Shown here in pieces: positions 24,364-29,716 of a DNA stretch of 33,926 nucleotides. Source of the DNA: Gammaproteobacteria bacterium (GTDB lineage Bacteria > Pseudomonadota > Gammaproteobacteria > SZUA-152). The stretch is from contig JAKIUN010000005.1 in assembly GCA_021647505.1 (NCBI GenBank), forward strand, positions 1 through 33,926, in the 5' to 3' direction. Made by a program: the position numbers and the translations under genes. Below the pieces are notes generated by a model, which was not told where the DNA came from, did no database searches, and worked only from the letters and a program-made list of their open reading frames with translations. Within the stretch, counting starts at the first letter, position 1, and each line of letters begins with the position of its first letter.

Positions 24364-24727
24364 TCAGGATGCGTTGTCTGGCAGTTTCAGGTTACACAGT
24401 TCGGATCGCCGGATGCTGGTGCTGTAAAACAGTTCGAGGATGGCGCGATCCCGGATGCCACCGGCGGTGTGTGTCTCGGGTTGTTGTATCAGGGCGTCGA
24501 TTTCTTCGATACTCAGCACCATTTGGCAAGCTGATATTTTGCTTGATGATCATCAATTCGCTGGCGGGGTTGTAGAGTAAGTCGTTTTGCTGGGTCAGCC
24601 ATTTAAAGTATTGCTTCACGCTGGTCAGGTAATGATTCTGGCTGGTGGGACTTAAGGGCCGGTCATTGCGTGCCTGTCGATAGTCATACAGGTAACGCTG
24701 ATAGCGTTCCAGGATCGGTTTGGTCAC
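24364..24727 (-). pseudogene. Broken tyrosine recombinase/integrase (XerC/D type)
   Basis: The first part reads MTKPILERYQRYLYDYRQAR ... NHYLTSVKQYFKWLTQQN ... NPASEL, the SAM-like core-binding domain of phage-type integrases. Around 24530 the frame shifts; the next frame continues MVLSIEEIDALIQQPETHTA, then RDRAILELFYSTSIRRSELC and NLKLPDN, the start of the catalytic domain with its first Arg, and stops at 24364. The remaining catalytic residues (His-x-x-Arg, Tyr) are missing. It is probably the decayed integrase that brought the adjacent accessory DNA. Confidence 0.8.
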
Positions 24728-24748
24728 CTTGATAAAGGGTAGCGTCCC

Positions 24749-24889
24749 AATGTCATTAAGTTAACAAAATCACGACTGTTTTGTAGGTTGGCGGTGAGCC
24801 TGCGAACCCCAACGAAACCAACAATGTTGGGGTTCCTTCGTCACCGCCAACCTACAAAACAGTCGTGATTTTGTTAACTTAATGACATT
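24749..24889. mobile_element. MITE-like element, copy B (almost fully palindromic)
   Basis: 141 bases with perfectly complementary 49-base arms (24749-24797, 24841-24889) starting AATGTCATTAAGTTAAC. The inner part of the arms is a REP-like unit (GTAGGTTGGCGGTGA), and the 43-base centre is an inverted copy of the corresponding loop in copy A. Borders GGGTAGCGTCCC (left) and GGGCAGCATCCCC (right) are inverted relatives, so the true ends may extend about 12 bases further. Non-coding. It sits between the broken integrase and pilA. Confidence 0.7.
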
Positions 24890-24920
24890 CATTGGGCAGC
24901 ATCCCCTTTTCTCCTGCACT

Positions 24921-24949
24921 AAAAGCCCCGCTGAATAGCGGGGCTTTTA
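24921..24949 (-). terminator. Rho-independent terminator of pilA
   Basis: 12-bp arms AAAAGCCCCGCT (24921-24932) and AGCGGGGCTTTT (24937-24948) with a 4-base loop. The stem runs into T-rich sequence on either strand, so it could act in both directions. It lies about 20 bases beyond the pilA stop. Confidence 0.88.
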
Positions 24950-24970
24950 GTCGTCAAGCTTTAAGCTAAA

Positions 24971-25432
24971 TTAACGACAGCTTGCTGGAAGGTATTTTGC
25001 GTCTACAGAGCCGGGCGCACAAACCCATCCAACGCCTGCAGCGCTACCTGTGCCGGTCAAAGTGAAAGTATCGCCAGCTGTGGTGCTACCGCCAATCTGA
25101 TTGATGGAGATGGTAATAACGCCCACGGTGGCGCTGGTTTGCGCATAATTCATTTCCTCAACAACGGGGGTCGCATAAACGGTGCCAGTAGCATCAATAC
25201 CTGCATCGGCTTCAGTCGCTGGCATTGCGCCTTCTGAAATATAGTATTCGGAGACTGAGTTTTTGGCTGAAGAGCCGAGCGAAATAGCTTCACTCATTTT
25301 AGCTCGAATTGTATAGTCCTGATAAGCCGGAATAGCAATAGCGGCCAAAATACCGATGATGGCGACCACGATCATCAGTTCGATGAGGGTGAAGCCCTGT
25401 TGTGCTTTTTTTACGAGTCTTACATGCTGCAT
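24971..25432 (-). CDS. pilA: Type IV major pilin PilA
   Basis: 153 residues from the ATG at 25432, preceded by GGAGG at good spacing. The leader [13 protein letters not shown] is cleaved by PilD before [20 protein letters not shown], the N-methylated pilin helix with Glu5. Next comes [18 protein letters not shown], and the C-terminal D-region is closed by two Cys ([17 protein letters not shown]), as in Pseudomonas-like pilins. It is the main pilus subunit, exported to the inner membrane and polymerised by PilB/PilC. It has its own sigma-54 promoter and terminator and is separated from pilB by about 1.7 kb of accessory DNA. Confidence 0.94.
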   Translation of the reverse strand: MQHVRLVKKAQQGFTLIELMIVVAIIGILAAIAIPAYQDYTIRAKMSEAISLGSSAKNSVSEYYISEGAMPATEADAGIDATGTVYATPVVEEMNYAQTSATVGVITISINQIGGSTTAGDTFTLTGTGSAAGVGWVCAPGSVDAKYLPASCR

Positions 25433-25607
25433 GGATAAATCCTCCACAGTGTTTTCAAGATCAATAATAAATTGATGTCGTTTGTGCATTTCCCGGTTAA
25501 ACCAGTGATGCCGTTGGGTGACGCATTCCCTCTACGGTCGTAGCCAGAGATCCTTTAATCCCTTGGCAGTTGATCAACACGGGGAAATCCGCACTTGCCT
25601 TGATATA

Positions 25608-25624
25608 AGCATAAGGCGTGCCAA
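25608..25624 (-). promoter_or_regulatory. Sigma-54 promoter of pilA
   Basis: Read on the minus strand: TTGGCACGCCTTATGCT. This matches the -24/-12 consensus YTGGCACGNNNNTTGCW except for A in place of the first T of TTGC, with exact spacing. Transcription would begin near 25598, giving a leader of about 165 bases before the pilA ATG. PilR encoded at 29717-31063 is the expected activator. Confidence 0.75.
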
Positions 25625-25970
25625 AGTTTCGATAATCCTAGGCCTTGCTAGTCTTTAGGTCTTTATTTTTTTGATAACCAATTGATTTTGCAGGGGTAAG
25701 CTGGGCGCAAAAAGGCGTGGATTTTTCTTGCCGTGTGACTGAGTCCTAGCTTTCAGGCGCCAGGGTGCGGGTTGCGGGTTTTGAGCAGAGTCACAAAGTG
25801 ACAATTTTGGTCACCTGGCCGTTCGGTGGCCTTTAGTCGTGCCGATGTTTTAGACGGTCATGAAAAAGGGTGCACATGATCTCAAGATTGGGCGGTTGAG
25901 TGGGATGACCGGGCCTAGTGCTCTATCAATGTGATAACTTAGGATTCAGTTGGTCTGGGCGGGGAGTTTT
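25625..25970. other. Upstream region of pilA, probable PilR-binding region
   Basis: About 345 bases between the sigma-54 promoter and the next gene. No gene is seen. PilR enhancer sites would be expected here, but I could not identify a convincing repeated TGTC-type motif. Confidence 0.35.
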
Positions 25971-26258
25971 TTATGCGCGCTTGCCTGCAGTTTTGTATGC
26001 ATCTTTATTGCGCCTCGGGCCAACGGCAAGAATGAGCACCTCGATGCGCCTGTCATCTGCTTTGTAAATAATCCGATAAGACCCTGTTCGGATACGGCGG
26101 CAGCCTGCGAGGTTGCCGCGCAACGGTTTTCCGGTTTTATCTGGAGAGCCGTTGATGATCCGCTCATCGATGGCTTTGAGGATGCGGCGGGCTTCAGCTG
26201 CACCAATGCTATCGAGATCGTCTGTTACATCGGGATGGTAGATAACCTCCCATACCAT
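25971..26258 (-). CDS. RelE-family toxin (module 2)
   Basis: 95 residues. MVWEVIYHPDVTDDLDSIGA begins the first strand and helix; KPLRGNLAGCRRIRTGSYRI followed by IYKADDRRIEVLILAVGPRR is the RelE core, with basic residues (Arg, Lys) that act in mRNA cleavage in the family. It follows the YefM-like antitoxin on the same strand with a 6-base gap, the antitoxin-first order of relBE and yefM-yoeB. It probably acts on translating ribosomes. Confidence 0.88.
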   Translation of the reverse strand: MVWEVIYHPDVTDDLDSIGAAEARRILKAIDERIINGSPDKTGKPLRGNLAGCRRIRTGSYRIIYKADDRRIEVLILAVGPRRNKDAYKTAGKRA

Positions 26259-26264
26259 CTGTTG

Positions 26265-26558
26265 TCACTCCTCGTCGGCAGAGTATCGGGCATGCATGTC
26301 AGCGTGACGGATTGCTTTGCTGGCATCAAAGCTGGCCAGCCGATCGACGGCTACGGATTGAAGCCGCAAATCCTCCAGCTCGTTCTGCATGGCCTCGAAG
26401 GTGTCGACGGGCAGAACAACCGCAGACGGCTTGTTGTTTTTCATAACAACAAACCGGTCTTGCCTTCCACTAGTCAGCGCATCAAAAAAGCGCTTGGCCG
26501 TGCGGGTAAAGTCGGTGATGGAAACCGATTGATCCTTTCTTTCTAGCAGAGCAGCCAT
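26265..26558 (-). CDS. Phd/YefM-family antitoxin (module 2)
   Basis: 97 residues from the ATG at 26558, which has GGAGG 6 bases upstream; the frame is open a further 14 codons, which are unlikely to be used. The N-terminal DNA-binding fold is seen in VSITDFTRTAKRFFDALTSG, then RFVVMKNNKPSAVVLPVDTF and EAMQNELEDLRL, the Phd/YefM pattern. The C-terminal tail, ending ADEE, would wrap the toxin. It is likely to autorepress through the paired sites at 26596-26636. Confidence 0.88.
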   Translation of the reverse strand: MAALLERKDQSVSITDFTRTAKRFFDALTSGRQDRFVVMKNNKPSAVVLPVDTFEAMQNELEDLRLQSVAVDRLASFDASKAIRHADMHARYSADEE

Positions 26559-26595
26559 AACAGCCTCCGTAGTCATTACATACAACAACACACAT

Positions 26596-26636
26596 ATCAT
26601 ATAATACTGTGGAGTTTATACAAGCAATTATATGAT
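26596..26636 (-). promoter_or_regulatory. Promoter and paired operator of TA module 2
   Basis: On the minus strand TTGTAT, 16 bases, TATGAT form a promoter (26596-26623). Two inverted 10-base sites, ATCATATAAT (26596-26605) and ATTATATGAT (26627-26636), sit on the -10 box and just upstream of the -35 box, 21 bases apart. That is where a dimeric Phd/YefM repressor would bind. Confidence 0.6.
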
Positions 26637-26695
26637 AATTATACGTATCGATCTTGAGGTCAATTGCAACAAGGGCAGCTTGGGCCTTACTGGGG

Positions 26696-26883
26696 TAATA
26701 GGGGACAGACCACGGTTTTCCTCATATTTGCCGTGGAAACCGTGGTCTGTCCCGAATGGCACTAAGTTAAGCCTTTTTGCATAGGGATGACCTGCGGGAA
26801 AGCCGCGCCAGAACGAGGCTAAGCTATTGATAGTCGGTGCTAAACACCCTTAACTTAGTGCCATTCTGGTCTGTCCCCTATTA
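26696..26883. repeat. RAYT-type REP palindrome interrupted by element C
   Basis: The outer arms TAATAGGGGACAGACCA (26696-26712) and its exact complement (26867-26883) enclose 154 bases. The left part also forms a tight hairpin of 17-bp arms (26702-26718, 26737-26753: GGGACAGACCACGGTTT). GGGGACAGACCACG units commonly accompany REP-associated tyrosine transposases, but no transposase gene is present here. The insert is MITE copy C. Confidence 0.65.
26754..26866. mobile_element. MITE-like element, copy C, with target-site duplication
   Basis: 113 bases with perfect 18-bp terminal inverted repeats GAATGGCACTAAGTTAAG (26754-26771, 26849-26866). It is flanked on both sides by the direct repeat TGGTCTGTCCC (26743-26753, 26867-26877). 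The ends match copies A and B in the pattern AATGNCAYTAAGTTAAS, but the 77-base core is different. It is too short to code for a transposase. An 11-bp duplication is the length produced by IS4-type transposases. Confidence 0.7.
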
Positions 26884-26961
26884 TCCCGGTGGTAAACCGG
26901 CTTGGCCGTTGGCGCCTATTCCAACCCTGACTTCTTCAACCGATACGCAGGATCTGCAATA

Positions 26962-27246
26962 TCACCTTGAAAGGGTGCTGGCCATTTCAGATTTGATTTG
27001 CTCACCCATGGCCTGCTCAGCATTTCCGAGTTCGTATTGGCTTTGCAGATTCATCCAAAACAGGCTGCTATTACCAAAATACATGCCAAGTCGAATAGCC
27101 GTTTCAGCGCTGATGCCCCGTTTGCCATTAATGATATCGGTGATCCGCCCTGAAGGGACGTGCAGACTGAGTGCTAGCCTGTTAGCCGATAATTTGCGCG
27201 CAGTAAGCTCATTTTTGAGTATGCGTCCCGGATGAACAGGTCTCAT
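26962..27246 (-). CDS. higA: HigA-family antitoxin (module 3)
   Basis: 94 residues. It begins MRPVHPGRILKNELTARKLS, the HigA signature (HPG-x-x-L), followed by the helix-turn-helix SANRLALSLHVPSGRITDII and then NGKRGISAETAIRLGMYFGN, with SSLFWMNLQSQYEL. It neutralises HigB encoded 11 bases upstream and represses the operon through its HTH. The gene order toxin-antitoxin is normal for higBA. Confidence 0.9.
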   Translation of the reverse strand: MRPVHPGRILKNELTARKLSANRLALSLHVPSGRITDIINGKRGISAETAIRLGMYFGNSSLFWMNLQSQYELGNAEQAMGEQIKSEMASTLSR

Positions 27247-27257
27247 TGTCTTCTTCC

Positions 27258-27536
27258 TCAGTGATAGTCAGTAATCTCGACGTTAAAAACATCGCCATTC
27301 TTGAATTCAAAGCAAATGCGCCACGGCCCATTAATGGTGATTGCCCACTGCCCTGATCGATTGCCGCGTAGCTTGTGTGATCCAACGCTGGCCAATGGGG
27401 AAATGTCGTTTAGATCGTTCATGGCATTGAGTACACTCAAGCGTTCGTCGGCAATATCGACGTCCATACCGGCAAATTTGGATTTTCCCATTTCAACAAA
27501 TTTGCGTGTTTTGCTATTTGCATACGATTGAATCAC
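27258..27536 (-). CDS. higB: HigB-family toxin (module 3)
   Basis: 92 residues from the GTG at 27536, which gives the family-like N-terminus (M/V)IQSYANSKTRKFVEMGKS; a TTG at 27542 is also in frame. Core motifs are LRGNRSGQWAITINGPWRIC and FEFKNGDVFNVEITDYH, ending in the conserved DYH. It is a RelE-fold ribosome-dependent mRNA endonuclease by family. No ribosome site is visible. The -10 box ends 6 bases before the GTG, so the transcript may be leaderless. Confidence 0.88.
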   Translation of the reverse strand: MIQSYANSKTRKFVEMGKSKFAGMDVDIADERLSVLNAMNDLNDISPLASVGSHKLRGNRSGQWAITINGPWRICFEFKNGDVFNVEITDYH

Positions 27537-27542
27537 TGCCAA

Positions 27543-27571
27543 AGGATACTACGCTATGCGTAGTACGTCAA
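27543..27571 (-). promoter_or_regulatory. Promoter/operator of higBA module 3
   Basis: TTGACG, 17 bases, TATCCT on the minus strand. The spacer is a palindrome with 8-bp arms TACTACGC/GCGTAGTA (27547-27565) that HigA would cover to block RNA polymerase. Confidence 0.7.
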
Positions 27572-27635
27572 AGAAAGGTGCACTGTGTTGTGTTGGCGGT
27601 GGATCATCGTCGTACCGTGTATCGGTAGTGCATTC

Positions 27636-27680
27636 CTACGCGATCCACTCAATCCGTCGCTATTCCTCTTCTTTACCTCC
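27636..27680 (-). pseudogene. Remnant of a HigA antitoxin C-terminus
   Basis: On the minus strand the sequence reads KEEE, stop, RRIEWIA, stop. This mirrors the end of the intact HigA at 28664-28954 (KEEYQRIERVA, stop), and the DNA is visibly similar over about 45 bases. The in-frame stop and the lack of an upstream HTH show it is dead. It indicates that a second copy of that antitoxin once lay here. Confidence 0.6.
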
Positions 27681-27766
27681 TCATACCTCCTCAGTAGTTT
27701 TTCTTTTGTTTCCCCGCTCTGTGCTATCCTCTATATAAATCTATAAAACTGTAGGAAGGTGTAATT

Positions 27767-28033
27767 ATGTCCACAGGTACACAGGTTTCTGCTTACATTT
27801 CTGAAGAGACCAAGGCCCAGATAGAGGCCTATACGAAGAGCCACGGTGTGAAGAAGGCCTACCTGATCGAAGAGGCGCTACAGCATCATCTGCAGGCGTT
27901 ACGTGAGATCCCCGAGGATCTCATCATCCCTTCACGGCTGCTGTTGACCTGCAAGGCGATGGAGGAGGTTGCTGACCGTATCGCCAAGGAGCGCCAGCCA
28001 ACAGAGACCCTCAACGTGCTGTTTCGTGATTAG
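27767..28033 (+). CDS. Ribbon-helix-helix antitoxin (module 4)
   Basis: 88 residues, with AGGAAGG at good distance before the ATG. The N-terminal TQVSAYISEETKAQIEAYTK followed by SHGVKKAYLIEEALQHHLQA is a ribbon-helix-helix DNA-binding domain. The C-terminal half (LIIPSRLLLTCKAMEEVADR) would bind the toxin. It is followed by a GNAT acetyltransferase overlapping by eight bases. RHH/GNAT pairs such as TacA-TacT are type II systems. It is transcribed opposite to the surrounding higBA genes. Confidence 0.82.
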   Translation: MSTGTQVSAYISEETKAQIEAYTKSHGVKKAYLIEEALQHHLQALREIPEDLIIPSRLLLTCKAMEEVADRIAKERQPTETLNVLFRD

Positions 28034-28592
28034 TGCAGAGAGGGAGATACGCATACGCCGCCTGGAATCCAATGATGACCGCTCCGGATTCCGTAGCTGG
28101 AATATCGATCTTGACCGTTTTTTTCAGCGCTACGCAGGACAGAATCAGTTTCGTCGCCACATAGGCACCACCTATGTGGCGACTCAGACGGATGGCATTA
28201 CTGGTTTTGTAACGGTTTCCAGTGGTGAAATGATGACGGAGGAATTACCGAAGCCCCTGCGCGGTCGCTTGCCAGCTTATCCCCTGCCTATTCTCCGCAT
28301 TGCCAGGCTGGCGGTGGATGAACGCTTCCAGGGTCATGGCATTGGTCGCTTGTTGTTGCGGGCTATGCTTGAGCTTGCCTTGGAGATGCGAGACCGGGTC
28401 GGTTGTACCGGTGTGGTGGTGGATGCAAAACCGGGTGCGATAGACTTCTATTCTGAGCTGGGATTTAAGGTCATTGATTTGGTCAGTGGCGCGTTGGGTG
28501 ACCGGCCGGAACCTATCGCCATGTTCTTGCCTATACGGCAGATTGCAGCGGCCGTGGATGAAGGGAGTGAGCCTGTCGCAAGGAGGGGTTAA
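28026..28592 (+). CDS. GNAT acetyltransferase toxin (module 4)
   Basis: 188 residues from a GTG at 28026; no good ATG exists in the right place, and the frame upstream is inside the antitoxin gene. The pattern FRSWNIDLDRFFQRYAGQNQ, then RRHIGTTYVATQTDGITGFV, and the acetyl-CoA loop RFQGHGIGRLLLRAM (R-x-x-G-x-G), plus GAIDFYSELGFKVID near the end, match toxin-type GNAT proteins. These acetylate the amino group of charged tRNA and stop translation. Translation is probably coupled to the antitoxin because the genes overlap by eight bases. The tRNA target is unknown. Confidence 0.8.
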   Translation: MISAEREIRIRRLESNDDRSGFRSWNIDLDRFFQRYAGQNQFRRHIGTTYVATQTDGITGFVTVSSGEMMTEELPKPLRGRLPAYPLPILRIARLAVDERFQGHGIGRLLLRAMLELALEMRDRVGCTGVVVDAKPGAIDFYSELGFKVIDLVSGALGDRPEPIAMFLPIRQIAAAVDEGSEPVARRG

Positions 28593-28663
28593 GTCAGAGT
28601 AATGTACAAAGCGAGCAGTGTCGTTTGATTCTCAGCCTTGTAGAACAGAAAAACAGTATTCAG

Positions 28664-28954
28664 TTACGCGACGCGCTCAATCCGCTGGTATTCTTCTTTA
28701 TGCCGTTTTATCGTCTGCTGTAAATCGTAAAGACCCTGCCAGTTGATCCAGAATTCTGCACTGGTTCCCAGGTAGCTGGCGAGACGAAGTGCGGTATCCG
28801 GTGTAAGGGCTCGCTTGCCATTGAGCAACTCATTGGCCCGCGGATAGCTGATATGTACATCACGGGCAAAGCGGCTCTGGCTAATACCCAGAGGCTGTAG
28901 GTACTCTTCCCACAGGACGATGCCTGGATGTTCTACGTCAAATCCAATATCCAT
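28664..28954 (-). CDS. HigA-family antitoxin without an intact toxin (module 5)
   Basis: 96 residues from the ATG at 28954, which has AGAGGGTGAG upstream; the GTG at 28960 is too near that site. Features: HPGIVLWEEYLQPLGISQSR at the start, HTH SRFARDVHISYPRANELLNG, then KRALTPDTALRLASYLGTSA. It is longer at the N-terminus (MDIGFDVE) than module 3. Ten bases upstream lie only the last ten codons of a higB, so this is an orphan that may still regulate neighbouring operators. Confidence 0.87.
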   Translation of the reverse strand: MDIGFDVEHPGIVLWEEYLQPLGISQSRFARDVHISYPRANELLNGKRALTPDTALRLASYLGTSAEFWINWQGLYDLQQTIKRHKEEYQRIERVA

Positions 28955-28963
28955 TCTCACCCT

Positions 28964-28996
28964 CTAATCGTGGTAATTGATAACCTCGATATTTTC
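28964..28996 (-). pseudogene. Last ten codons of a deleted HigB toxin
   Basis: The minus strand reads ENIEVINYHD then a stop, matching the ends of the two intact HigB proteins (VEITDYH, VEIVDYH). It lies 9 bases before the orphan HigA, the normal higB-higA distance. The rest of the toxin is gone; its place is taken by the stop codon of the next module's HigA at 28996. Confidence 0.7.
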
Positions 28997-29349
28997 TATG
29001 CTGCCCGCGGCGATACCTCGGCCTCGATCTTGACACGTAACTCGCGCTTTGCTTTGTTGAGTTCATAATCCTTTTGGATGCTTAGCCAAAATTCTGCCGA
29101 CATGCCAAGATGGCGTTCCAGGCGTAGCGCGGTGTCTCCTGTTACGCTCCGCTGATGCTTGATAATGGCGCTGATGCGGTTTGGGGGCACGTTAAGTGCC
29201 TTGGCCAGTGCATTGGCGGTAAGGCCCAACGGTTCCATAAAGTCGTGCAGCAGGATATCACCGGGGTGCACAAGGGGGAGTGGGGCGGCATCCGGAGAGA
29301 CAATATCGCTGAAATCAATCTGATCCAATTCTTCTTTTCGAATAGTCAT
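28996..29349 (-). CDS. higA: HigA-family antitoxin (module 6)
   Basis: 117 residues from the ATG at 29349. The frame is open ten codons upstream into higB, but this ATG gives the normal 13-base gap to the higB stop. Features: an acidic lead (KEELDQIDFSDIVSPDAAPL), then PLVHPGDILLHDFMEPLGLT, the HTH ANALAKALNVPPNRISAIIK, and SVTGDTALRLERHLGMSAEF. It resembles HigA forms of about 100-120 residues. The final residues (VSPRAA) end exactly where the deleted higB of module 5 begins. Confidence 0.88.
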   Translation of the reverse strand: MTIRKEELDQIDFSDIVSPDAAPLPLVHPGDILLHDFMEPLGLTANALAKALNVPPNRISAIIKHQRSVTGDTALRLERHLGMSAEFWLSIQKDYELNKAKRELRVKIEAEVSPRAA

Positions 29350-29362
29350 GTTTGTTACCTTT

Positions 29363-29644
29363 CTAGTGGTAGTCCACAATCTCTACGTTACAGGCGTCGC
29401 CATCGTGCCACTCGAAGCAGACTCGCCATTGACGGTTGATGCGGATGCTCCACTGTCCTTTGCGGTTGCCTTTAAGCGCCTCCAGGTGGTTCGACGGTGG
29501 AATGCGTAGTTGATTCAGATGTTTAACGTGATGAAGCATGATCAATTTTTCACGCGCCCGTTTGGCAATGTCGGGTGGCAAACGGCGGACACTGAGCCCT
29601 TGGTACACGGCGGCAGTCAGTTTATCCGCAAAGCTACTAATCAT
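29363..29644 (-). CDS. higB: HigB-family toxin (module 6)
   Basis: 93 residues. The start MISSFADKLTAAVYQGLSVR fits HigB. Core motifs are LKGNRKGQWSIRINRQWRVC and FEWHDGDACNVEIVDYH at the end. It is a ribosome-dependent mRNase by family. There is no ribosome site before the ATG, and the -10 box ends 6 bases upstream, as in module 3. Confidence 0.9.
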   Translation of the reverse strand: MISSFADKLTAAVYQGLSVRRLPPDIAKRAREKLIMLHHVKHLNQLRIPPSNHLEALKGNRKGQWSIRINRQWRVCFEWHDGDACNVEIVDYH

Positions 29645-29650
29645 GGCTTA

Positions 29651-29679
29651 ACAATAGTACGCGTTACGTAAACCGTCAA
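29651..29679 (-). promoter_or_regulatory. Promoter of higBA module 6
   Basis: TTGACG, 17 bases, TATTGT on the minus strand. The spacer carries TTACGTAA and ACGCGT palindromes, a likely HigA site. The geometry relative to the start codon is identical to module 3. Confidence 0.65.
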
Positions 29680-29716
29680 CCTGGGGCTGAAGAGTGCTTG
29701 CAGGGCACGTTGTGAC

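Noticed and set aside
27556-27738. 60-codon plus-strand frame between module 3 and module 4
   Set aside because: It is the complement of the HigA remnant and the promoter region. It has no ribosome site and is Ser-rich without structure.
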